A DNA stretch of 64,000 bases from Pelargonium tetragonum (Eukaryota; Streptophyta; Magnoliopsida; Geraniales; Geraniaceae): assembly GCA_036897445.1 (NCBI GenBank), contig JAYMTL010000003.1, positions 321,912 to 385,911 of the forward strand, read 5' to 3'. Shown one piece after another: positions 54,901 to 64,000 of the stretch (positions are counted from its first letter, which is position 1; each line of letters opens with the position of its first letter). Below the pieces are notes generated by a model. It saw nothing but the letters and a program-made list of their open reading frames with translations. It searched no databases and had not been told where the DNA came from. The position numbers were made by a program, and so were the translations under genes.

Positions 54901-57900
54901 GGATCCCTTGATTTATAAGTCTCCGCGAGCTAGCAGCTTTTTAGATACGGGAACTCCTTTTATTCTTCTAGTGATTTTACTTTTATGTCTTGTTTTCCCC
55001 GGGGGGTACGAAAACATTGAAAAGTAAAGGAAACCTTGTGTTTATCTAAACAAATGGACCAAATAAAGCTAACCCTTACAAGGACTCTATCAGACTTTTC
55101 TTATAGTAAACTTATAAAAAATAAAAAGCTTAGTGCTTAACAGGAGGGCTCCTAGCCAGGCTTTTTTTAGTTATAAACCTTCGGGGACTCCATGATTATA
55201 AATTTTGGCTTCCTAGGATGGCCTAGAACTTAGAGAAGTCGCCCGTAAGGTTATGGTACTACAAAGCTGTCTTGAATGAGAGGGGTAAACTTTAGTTCAG
55301 GGAGTCCCTATATTATATAAAAGGAAGCGGGAGAAGTACACATATTAGAGAATTTCTTTGTAACAATGACAGAGGAGCCTTGCTTTAGATTTTTTTCGGA
55401 AAGCAAGGATGCTAATCAGTAACAAATTTTATAATCTCTAAGTAGGAACCTGGAAGGTGCAGGAAATAAAAGTGTATCCCTTTGGTAATTCAAAATGCAT
55501 GTATTATACTCTGTTTGTATAGCTAGAATACTTAATGACTTGCTTCTAAGAATTCCTTTACAAACTATACTATGATAAGGAAGCTCTAGATTAGTACGGA
55601 TTAGAACGGAAATCCTAATTATTTTCATACTTAGAAATTTATATCCACTTAACGATTTCACCCAGAGCAAATCTAAGGAATTTTCTTTTGTGGTAATTAA
55701 AGGGAGTACTCTAGTTCTTGAATTCCTCCCAATAACGCAGACTGTTAAAGAGGCCCCGTTTAATTTAAATAGTATTCTCCTCTTTCTTAAAAAATCTTCC
55801 TAGTTTCCAAAGGACCTTATTTAAAGCTCTTTCAAGAGTTCTTTACTGACTTCGATACAAAAGAGTACTTTCAGTCCATATACTTATAAAGTGATTGCCC
55901 CAGAAACAGATAATTAAAATATTAAACTTATATACCCGCGTGTAAAAGTAAAAAAGGGGGTCCTACCCCGTAACAATACTTTTGTGTGTATATCCAAGTC
56001 TGGAAGACTTTTAATTACTATATTTTTGCGCTTAGGTAAGTAAACCCCGGGCTTAGTAGGATTAGCACCCTCCTTTATAGTTTATAGTACAAAAATTTAA
56101 GAATAACTTTAAACTAGAAAGACTCTAGCAAGGTAATCCAAAGTAGTAGAGCTTCCCCTTACATGCCTTGGTCCTATAAACCCTAAAACTGAGTAGCTCC
56201 TCTTATAGTTAACCTTCTTTCATAATTTAGCAGGCTCTGGTATTTATGTAGACACCTCTCCACAAGAGTAAAAAATTTGTAATTATTTTTTAGATTCTAT
56301 TACGCCTTCTAAGGAATTTCTAAGTAGTATCTCAAACTTGTAAATATAGCTTGACAGACTTTAAGATAAAGTCATGGACAATAAAAAAGGGTTTCTCCTA
56401 ATAAACAGAAGGAACCTCGTACAAAAAAGCAAACTTACTACAGGAATAAATTTTTAAATTGAAGTAACTTCCCTCGAAAGGTTTTTAATTCTGTTATGTT
56501 CGGTTAAGAACTAAGCTAAAAGATTCTACGGCCATTTTAATGCGCTAAAACTTACTTTACAAGCCTTTATTTATGGATTTTTTTTCTTTCTACGTTTTAA
56601 GAGTTTCCTTGTTAATTAAAAAAGCTTTTTAACAGGGAAAGTCGTTCTATAAAAAAGTGCTGAAAAATCCAAGTGAAAGGCTAATTTTCAGGGGTCCCTC
56701 AAGTTAGGAAATGCTCTCCATATGTTGTGTTAAGCAAATAGTATATATTTATCAATAGTTACACTTTGATTTATAGCTTTTTTTGGTTACCGGGTTCTCC
56801 TTTAATGTTTTACCTACCTACAGTCCGCCTTTTACTAAAGTCTCCTAACCTAAAGAGGGACCCGGGCCCACCCTAATTTAAATAGAGAAAAATCCCTTAA
56901 AATCTCTTTGTTTTCCTTAAAATTACGGGACTGAAAACTTGCCCTCTTTATAATAGTCCTTTGAATTTGTCAATTGAACTTAAAGTTAGCCAAATTTAGA
57001 ACAAGTTCAATTCTAGTTTATGAAAAGGTTATAAGGATCCAGGAAACTTAGGGATTATTTTACTTCTCTATTTTAACGCGTTTTATTAATGAATCAAGCA
57101 AAAACCTTATACCTGAACATCTAGTTCCTTTTCTAAAGGGTTTGTTTAGCTATTTTAAATCTCTTAGATCTAATAAGCTTTGATTACTGTAGAGTCTTTT
57201 ATGGTTAGTACTTCTATAGGGAAACCCATGTTATACAAAGGAAATAACCGCAAAGGAATAGGCATTAATTTAAATAATTAATATAATGCTTTATTATATA
57301 ACTCTTTTTATGTACTAAGTTTTTTAGGGATTCCTTTCTCGGACACTTTATATTTAAAATAACTAGAAACAATAATACAATACGATAATATATAGCCTGG
57401 TCATATCGACGAGTTTGGAATTTCTGTAATGGCTGCAGCTCCCTTAGAAGTGAGTAACCCTCTTGGTTAATGCTTATTGCATTTTAATTCCTTTTTTATT
57501 CTTAATAGGAGAGCACTTCCCGTTAAAGGGTCTATGAAATTATGGCTGGAAATGAAGTAACTATTACATACGCAGTGTAGCATAAAATCTTTCTAATAGT
57601 TTGATTAATGTTATAGTGAAAGCAGCCTTGAGACCTAGTAAAATCTAGGAGTTTTTTAGTTGAATCCTTAAGAGACAGAAGTAAAGAGTACTAGATTACA
57701 AAAATAGGAGCTTTCCGGCAAATTTCTATTTTTTATTCAGGAGTTAGCCCTAAAATATCCTATTATCAAGTTCAGCGCATGCCTAGGTTTAGGGGTTCCC
57801 CACAATAAAATATTAAAATATCTGTAGCAAAAGTGAAATATTATAGTACAAGGCAGTCTGAACTTCATGAGTAAACTAAGGAGCTTCTCTAAGCCCTCCG

Positions 57901-59864
57901 CCTTAAATTAAGTGCTAGAAAAGGCTTTCCTTATCCTGTAAATTTATTTAGAAGGGTTCCTTTTTTGAATATTATATAGTAAAAAGCTTCAGTAAATTGC
58001 TTGCTGAGATGTAGGAAAAAAACATAAATCAAGTCCTATATTAACTATCCATATAACGCTCTAGGGCATATAAACTTACAAGAAAGTCATTTCAGTTTGT
58101 TTGGTACTTTTAATTATTAATTAAAAAAGAATTTCCGGATACGTATCAGTATAAGCCCCCTTAAGAATTGGGCCTCTATTTTTTGCTTGAATCGGTGGTA
58201 CTAATACTAATGATGTATACCTCTAATCTAAACTGTAATGGACAAACTACTAAGGAGGTTTTCCTCAGACCCTTAGAAAATTGAATATAAAGAAATCCGT
58301 AGCAATCTTTACTTACTTTACTTAAACCTATATTACCCGCATCCAGTAACCCAATAACTGATTAAGCATAGAATATAAATTCTTAGTTTATCCTAGAAAA
58401 GCAAAAACCCCTTTTGCACCTTGACTCGAACAAACACTGGAGGAATTCCTGAACAAGAGGATATGTAGTTCAAATCTAGACATTATATTTTCTTAATTTT
58501 GGTCGACTCAAACTTAAGAAAGTTAGTGCCTTTTTCCTAGACTTAGGTTGATAACTTTTAGTATTCTAAAAGAACTTAAGCCCGCACAAATTTTATTGTG
58601 GATACTACTTATTTACATACTTCATTGAAAATTGAAAAAGAGTCATTAAGTACTACTAAGTCCAGAGTAAGTATTAAGGGTTTTCGTATACAGAGTACCT
58701 TGGTAATAGCCCTCTAGGAAACTAATAAAGTAAGAATCGTTAATTTTCAGGAACGCTAATACTAAAAAAGTAAAGACTTAGATATAGCAGGGTAAAAAAG
58801 GGGGGTTCGCATTTTTCTAGATCTATGGATTCCCCAGTGCTTGTTACTGAAGAAAGAACTTACATAAATTTAGAGCAATTCAGGCACCAAGTCTCCTATT
58901 TCAGAAGATCAAAATTGGACTACTAGTTAAAAGTAATTATCAGTATAGAAGCATTTACAACGGAAATCTACGTACAACTTAAACAAAGGATTCTCTGAGA
59001 GCCTTTTCGTGGGATTGTCTTCAAACTCGTATTCATTATGTTACACCGCTAGGATAATCCTTTTCAATATAACCAGATAAAAAAATCTTTATAGCACTCC
59101 TAAATTTCTTGGTAAATACTATCCAGGCATACGTCTCTATCTGAATCAAGGCCCCTTTTAGTATGAACTACTAACCAAACCGCCTAAGTAGGTAGAAAGG
59201 TTTACTTAAGGACTTGGACCTTACTTCTAATAGATTAGATTAAGAAAAGACCCTACCTAATGGGTGTTGTATCCTTCTCCTCAAGGCTAGGTAGGCAAAT
59301 CGAGTGAATAAAGACACAAAAAAGTGTTGTAAAGTAATCAAGCTTAAACCCAAAAAGGATAGTTCTTTATTTCATAAGGAGTTCAAATTATAGATTGAAT
59401 AGGTTTTTGCACGGGGATTTTTGTTGTATTTATATATAAAGGAGTTGTTCTTATATAATATAGAGTATAGCAAAACATTTGTTCACTGTAAGTCTTTTTA
59501 GAGTTATATACTAGAGGGGCACACTATCTCCTTAAATTTAGGTGTGGTAAAGTACGCATATTAAGCATATTTTCAAGAGATGCCTTGAAGTAGTGGAATA
59601 GCATAGAGTTAGGCTATATATCTTTGTTCGGTTAGGACCTTTACAATAGTAGAGCTTCTTTCTTTGGTCCTGTGTTACCTATCAAAAATTCTAGTGTTCT
59701 ATTATGAATAAAAGTAAACTTGTGCAAATAAAAATAGAAGCCTAAGGCAGTGCTGCAATATATTAAAGACTACTCCGGTTCAATTTCCGGGTTACAATCA
59801 AGATTTTTTCTTTAAAGAGTTTTTTAATACAGGATCTTATGTCTTTATAAACGAGCGTACCTCT
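48909..59864. other. Non-genic A+T-rich stretch
   Basis: This 11-kb stretch holds the longest open frame of the window (53682-53993, 103 codons, plus strand). It starts with ATG, is lysine- and leucine-rich as A+T-rich chance frames are, and has no motif I know. I leave it uncalled. Otherwise I see only the short G+C-rich words. Confidence 0.6.
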
Positions 59865-59938
59865 GGTTAGATAATAGGACTTGAACCCTCAGGAATTTGC
59901 CACTAGTCTTTTTGCTCTACCCAGCTTTTAGGGAGAGA
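59865..59938 (-). pseudogene. tRNA-like element, amino acid not assignable
   Basis: The minus strand contains GCTGGGTAGAGC (59914-59925), a D-arm with a shortened loop, and GAGGGTTCAAGTCC (59877-59890), a near-canonical T-arm 5' half and loop. The 23 nt between them is the spacing expected for position 26, an anticodon arm and a short variable loop. That interval does not fold into a clear 5-bp anticodon stem, so the identity cannot be read. The T stem has at least one mismatch on its 3' side. I could not find a convincing 7-bp acceptor stem, so the outer limits given are approximate. Two correctly spaced tRNA arms make a tRNA origin likely; the broken arms argue against a functional unedited product. 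Confidence 0.45.
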
Positions 59939-60191
59939 CCTTGTAAAAAAACAAAGTATATCCTACTGTCTATCTCAACTTCAACGCTTACTGCTACGCC
60001 GTTTGCTTATAAAAAGAGAAATTAAGTACGTAAGTTCTTAAATGTTTCTTGTTAAACGGATATCTAGTGGAGTTTATTTAACAAGGACATTACACTGAGA
60101 AGAGTTCTATCTTGTTTGAGTTTTAGATATTCTTTTTGAGTTCTCCCTGACATGAGTATAAGAGAGCCTACGTGCTCCGGTATAGAAGAAA

Positions 60192-60250
60192 AAGACTGTT
60201 GAACCTAGGACAAAAGCGGATCTACCAATTGAGCTCAAACCTAGAGTCTT
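60192..60250 (-). pseudogene. tRNA-like element, probably Ala(UGC)-derived, with internal deletions
   Basis: The minus strand of 60221-60236 reads GAGCTCAATTGGTAGA, an exact match to the common D-arm consensus and unlikely by chance. It is followed by TCCGCTTTTG, resembling the 5' anticodon arm of tRNA-Ala(UGC), and by TAGGTTCAA, resembling the T-arm. The outer ends AAGACT and AGTCTT are perfectly complementary over six bases, as in an acceptor stem. Compared with a standard tRNA, the 3' half of the anticodon arm and the 3' half of the T-arm are missing, leaving about 59 nt. The Ala assignment is an inference from the TCCGC sequence; a G3-U70 identity pair is not present, because position 3 is G-C. 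It lies about 170 bp from the Lys-like element and about 250 bp from the next damaged element, all on the minus strand. Confidence 0.5.
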
Positions 60251-60420
60251 AGAAAAGGAATATATGCCCGGGATTTTCTAATGGAGCTTCGTTACGCAAC
60301 CAACCCCTAGCGTATATCTACACGAGGAATCAAGGATTCTTTTACTTTGGGTACACAGAGGATTACTTAATTTTGTAGTTTTTAATATTCCTGAAATATA
60401 ATATATTATACATCTTTTGC

Positions 60421-60482
60421 GAAGAGTGCAATTTGAATCCTCGACTATTGGATTAAAAATTCAATACTCTAACTAACTCTTG
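60421..60482 (-). pseudogene. tRNA-Lys(UUU)-like element lacking most of the D-arm
   Basis: On the minus strand the centre reads ATTGAATTTTTAATCCAAT and then AGTCGAGGATTCAAAT, very close to a bacterial/organellar tRNA-Lys with UUU anticodon (A-run at 60455-60459 on the plus strand). The acceptor halves still pair over six positions (AAGAGT with ACTCTT), with one C-C mismatch at the end. Between the acceptor and the GAGT that ends the D-arm, the usual D-loop block is missing, so the element is only about 62 nt. The anticodon stem has one A-C mismatch. The 3' side of the T stem (TTGC where a complement of GAGG is expected) does not pair. I read it as a decayed tRNA-Lys gene; the alternative is a transcript needing editing or insertion to become functional. 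It is the upstream-most member of a three-element cluster in the same orientation. Confidence 0.6.
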
Positions 60483-63400
60483 GGTCAAACCTTAGGGAGT
60501 CGCCATCACTAAAAGGAGGCACGCTCCGTTAATTAAAGTAGTGATTCCCCGGGGATCCTTTCTACCGTGAAGCTTTATGATTGTTTATCAACTACACTCT
60601 TTACTCCCTTTGTATAGCGATTATGAACCGAACCCCCCATGTCTGAGCTAGCCAGCAAAAACCTCGTTAGTTTCCAGTTTTATCTAATTAGGATTAGTTA
60701 AAGAAAAGGGCTTGTCTTAGATTTTAGAGGGCGTCCATATTTAGATGTTTATTGAACCAATAGCGAATCACTAAAGATAAAAAATCATAAAAGCTAAATT
60801 CAACACTGGAGTAGTCAAAAGGTTTAGGTTACATAATAAGATAAGTATTCTGTCGTTGCAATAAAAGATGGAAGTTTTAAACTACTTTAAATTAAAGAGT
60901 AAGGATTTTCTAAAAGGCTAATAAACTAAAGTAACAAAAAACTTAAAAACTATCTATACTAAAAACCTAGAATCTAATAGATACAAGGGCCTATCACAAC
61001 TTACTCTTTGCAGTCAATATTACTGTTAGATCATTAATAAATAGAACTCCGTGTAATAGGTTCAAACCGAGCACTAACAAGTACTCCGCTCTAATTAAGT
61101 TAAGTCTCCGTTTACCGAGTTAATATAGTTTTTCTCCTGTTGTGTAAAAGCTATGGGGGTTGAGTCTTGCACTTATTAGAGTTTTATTAAGTTGCTTTAA
61201 ACTTGTGATATTGATCTTTCTTTTTTAGTACAAATATCCTTCTTTACTGAGATACAGTAATTATTAGGATTAGGGTCTTGTTTTCTCAAAATAGAAATAT
61301 TGAATTATCTCATCTATATCATGTTTTTTTGGATACTAGCTTAAATGAGGTTCCTTCACTTCTGTGTGTAGCGTATCACTTTCTAACTAAGGTGGATCTC
61401 TAGTAAAAAGCTTACTAAATAAGTGAAAAAGAACCTCTTTTCCCACTCTTCTAGGAATTTCGTAATGGGCAGGCGAAGGGGCATTCCTGCTTTATTCTTA
61501 TTCCTAGCGGAATTCTCTAAGATAACCTTTACGAATACTAGTTAAATGGTAGGTTGTAGTAAGTAAGTCAAAAAAGGGACTCCTTCATTTTTTGACTTTC
61601 CTTCTTAATACTAAAACTAATCCAAGGAAGAAACTCTTAATAAATATTAAGAAAATTAGGAACGTATTTCAAAAAAGAATTAGGGACAACACAAATATTA
61701 TTATAACACAAAACCCAGACTAAGGCAATTTAAATGCAGTAAAGTGCTAGTGTATCCAGTATGTACTTTTACACTAGACCTGGGAAGAAAACAACTTTTT
61801 AATTGTCCTACATACTACATACAAATGCTTTAGCAATTGGAAACTGAAGAACATTCGCTAACATGAGGAGGACTCCTTACATTCAATTATCTTTAATCAA
61901 CTAAAAACCTTCCTGTAAAAGATAAATAGGGAATCTTAATAGGTTAGTCGAATTGCTTGCCCTTCTTTGCAAGCTTTCATTAATACACCTTCTTTCTAGC
62001 TTAATACCTAATAGGTTATGGGCTCTCACACTAGCAACAAAGCAACAATGCTACACTTGCAAAAGGATTTCCCTCTTTCATTAGGAATAAGTAATAAGGA
62101 TTCCTACGGTAGAATTTCTTATCTATACCTAAGACCTATAGAGTACAAACAAAACATTCATAGCCGCTTCCTTTGAACTTCCAACCTATATATTCCTTCT
62201 TTACCTCTTAAGAGAATACTAATGCAATACCATTCCTAAATCGGGAATCCTAAAAACAACTGGGTATTAGAACACTAATTTGGGGCTGCACGCCTAACGG
62301 AATCTCAAGAACAAGCAACTCCTATCAGCTACTCAAGAACTCAACTCTAACCTTCCACCCTTGGCTTAGAAATGCATTCACCTTCGACCGCAACTCCTGA
62401 TTAACCCTTCTTAAATCTATCAACTATTTTAGGGGGAGTCTTAATTTCAGTTTCTTATTATCTCTTCCTAACAATTGAATGCAACACTCGCTATTGACGA
62501 TCGCAAGATAATAACTGCATTCGCTATTGAGCTTCGACTGCTAGAGAGTAACCTTCTTTCCTTCTTTCACAATCAATCAGGAATTAAATCAAAGTGGAAG
62601 TCAAATTGCCCTTTAGTAAAGGGGTTCTTTATTCTAAATGTTTTAGGTGAGGTGCTTTGTTCCGAGGTACCAGTGAGCTTTGATAAAAGGAAAAAATTCC
62701 CTATACAATAACTTATATACCGTTTGCCTGATAAAAGAAATGCCTATCCACAGGATTCCTCAAAATCCAAAAATAGGGTAGGGTTCCCTGGGAAGGAGAG
62801 CCTATAGCTAAAAGTAAATTTGAGTAGAATTCTTAGCGGCATTAGTTCTAAATAAAAAAGAGGGGAATTAATTCCTGATTAAACGTCTCATCCTAGAAGA
62901 ATTCTTGTTAAACAAGGACGGAAAGGGATTAACACTCTCAACCACGCAGAATCCTTAGAAAGAACTTCCTTTGTTAGCTGTATAAAGGGCTCCTAAAACT
63001 TTAATTCTAACAAGCTACCCGAGTTTACCTCTAAGAAAGCTCAAGATATAACTTACAAAACCCGGGGTTTTATACCCTCCCAAAATTACACTTTAAAGGG
63101 CCCTTAATAAGTAATAAACGGGTTCTTACTTGAAGTTACTTAGCCATTTTTTAAAAAGAAAGTTCTATTGAGTACTTTGTGAATATTCTACCAAGGGTAC
63201 TTCTTAGTTAAGAGGGGGTAATTCTCTTTTCTAAGAAACTAAGAAAAAGACCTTATTTTGTTGCCAAGGTGCTGGAGCCCGCTTTATACGCTATAGAGTC
63301 TTTGAGGTGTGTTGTAATTACTTTGATAAAGTGATAAAGGGTAAGAGTTTGCGGACTAATAGCATTAAACCGGGACTCTCCGGAGCTCTAGTTGCATAAC

Positions 63401-64000
63401 ATAAGGCAAAAATCTCCATTACTCTAGATTATTAAAAACTATTCCAGGACCTTTTTAATGAGCTTAAACGCAGCTTATATACGTATACGAGAATTTTTCT
63501 ACCCTTTAAGAAGAAGTTTTTTTTAATAAAAAGGAATTTAACAGATCTTACGGGATGTAGCATTTCAGGCGCCTGATACTTCAGCAGTTTATAAAAAGAT
63601 TAAAATTACATGATTAAACAAGTTTGCCCTTTAACTGAGGATCCTGCTAAAAATTTTAATTACTGAGTTTGAAGTTATAAAGACTACCTAGCGAATAGAA
63701 AGAGGGGACAGGTCATTGGAAAACTCTAGAGAATCGCCGGGAATTCTTAGTCTAGTAAATTCAGATTCCTATAAAGTGCTCTGCCCTCGACGAAGTAGAC
63801 TTTCAATAGTTGTAGGGAACCCTATGAATTACCACAAATTTTTAGAAAATCTTCCCTTGGCGTTCTAACCCCATAAAGATATTGAATAGAAGGACTTCTT
63901 TTTCCCCTATAATTTCTAAAATGAACGTTTAAGTGTCCTTCAAAAGTAAGTAAATAGATCCGAAACATATAAAATGCAGTGAATCCTGTAGTGGAACAAG
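60483..64000. other. Non-genic stretch with C-skewed block
   Basis: I recognise no gene. The block at 61981-62460 is C-skewed. The 78-codon frame at 62475-62711 matches nothing I know and contains a repeated TCGCTATTGA (62488-62497 and 62521-62530). The cluster of damaged tRNA-like elements lies immediately to the left. Confidence 0.55.
61981..62460. other. C-skewed block without an identified gene
   Basis: Over about 480 bp the plus strand carries appreciably more C than G (for example about 17 C to 5 G in 62161-62220, and about 21 to 9 in 62341-62400). The minus strand is therefore purine-rich, which can mark an rRNA or another structured-RNA sense strand. I found no conserved rRNA motif in it and no reading frame. 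A C-skewed block of unknown origin is all that can be supported. Confidence 0.35.

Larger units (their letters stand above)
59865..60482 (-). other. Cluster of three damaged tRNA-like elements
   Basis: Three tRNA-like elements lie in the same orientation within about 620 bp, the densest gene-like signal in the window. Each keeps at least one diagnostic arm, and two also keep complementary outer ends, yet each lacks part of the D, anticodon or T arm. Clustering and shared orientation suggest a former or present tRNA operon. I found no flanking protein or rRNA gene, promoter or terminator that would define the unit. Confidence 0.5.
3150..61877. repeat. Dispersed short palindromic words, core GGA-N0-2-TCC
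   Basis: A family of very short self-complementary G+C-rich words is spread through the window, not a continuous element. AGGACTCCT occurs at 3150, 6831, 12139 and 61869, and GGGACTCCT at 9535, 26510 and 61576. Related perfect or near-perfect palindromes include AGGGATTCCCT (17191-17201), ACAGGATTCCCTGT (37862-37875) and AGGAATTCCT (58441-58450). At this base composition I estimate well under one occurrence of either 9-mer. They commonly sit between A- or T-rich flanks. Short palindromic spacer elements are known in some expanded organellar genomes; whether these belong to such a family is inference. Confidence 0.55.

Noticed and set aside
62475-62711. 78-codon frame with slightly higher G+C
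   Set aside because: No known domain; it includes an internal short repeat and is no longer than chance allows.
1-64000. Shine-Dalgarno-like AAGGAG words as evidence of genes
   Set aside because: They are frequent and not followed by extended reading frames; they belong to the general AAGGA word enrichment.
1-64000. Reassigned stop codon or systematic frameshifting (as at AGG/CCC in some alveolate mitochondria) hiding genes
   Set aside because: Spot checks for conserved cox1, cob and ATP synthase peptides found nothing, and a tRNA-Trp gene is not expected in those mitochondrial genomes. Not excluded; a frameshift-tolerant profile search would decide.
1-64000. CRISPR arrays, insertion sequences, prophage
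   Set aside because: No regularly spaced repeats, transposase-like frames, terminal repeats or phage genes seen.

Overview
The window is about one-third G+C and almost entirely without recognisable genes. No reading frame on either strand exceeds about 103 codons. At this composition roughly 7% of random codons are stops, so a longest chance frame of about 100-125 codons is expected in 64 kb (my rough estimate, not a computed statistic). None of the short frames gave a protein family I know. I saw no rRNA signature (530 loop, 790 loop, decoding site, sarcin-ricin loop), intron core, transposase or CRISPR array.

The one gene I can defend is an intact tRNA-Trp (anticodon CCA) on the minus strand at 48835-48908. 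Its arms resemble the plastid/cyanobacterial trnW type, not the eukaryotic nuclear type, and no 3' CCA is encoded. With the A+T richness, this suggests a very gene-poor organellar genome: a plastid, or a mitochondrion carrying plastid-type tRNAs. That is inference; no protein or rRNA gene is available to confirm it.

The remaining gene-like signals are damaged tRNA-like elements, all on the minus strand: 10119-10169 (Lys-like, halves separated by 16 nt), 18948-18992 (D-arm), 34921-34944 (T-arm plus 3' acceptor half) and a cluster at 59865-60482 (one unassigned, one Ala-like, one Lys-like). Several keep unmistakable arms but lack internal blocks, so they look like pseudogenes unless the RNAs are repaired after transcription.

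The background is not featureless. It is studded with tiny G+C-rich, often self-complementary words (core GGA-N0-2-TCC, for example AGGACTCCT) and a recurring + strand word AAGGAATGC. A 36-nt repeat (19934-19969 and 41160-41195) matches at 32 positions, and a C-rich tract begins just after its first copy. Strand composition changes abruptly near 15.25 kb, and a C-skewed block lies at about 61.98-62.46 kb.

Layout: 1-10118 non-genic; 10119-10169 tRNA-Lys-like remnant; 10170-18947 non-genic with a skew switch; 18948-18992 tRNA-like D-arm; 18993-34920 non-genic with repeat copy 1 and the C-rich tract; 34921-34944 tRNA 3' half; 34945-48834 non-genic with repeat copy 2; 48835-48908 tRNA-Trp; 48909-59864 non-genic; 59865-60482 damaged tRNA cluster; 60483-64000 non-genic with the C-skewed block.
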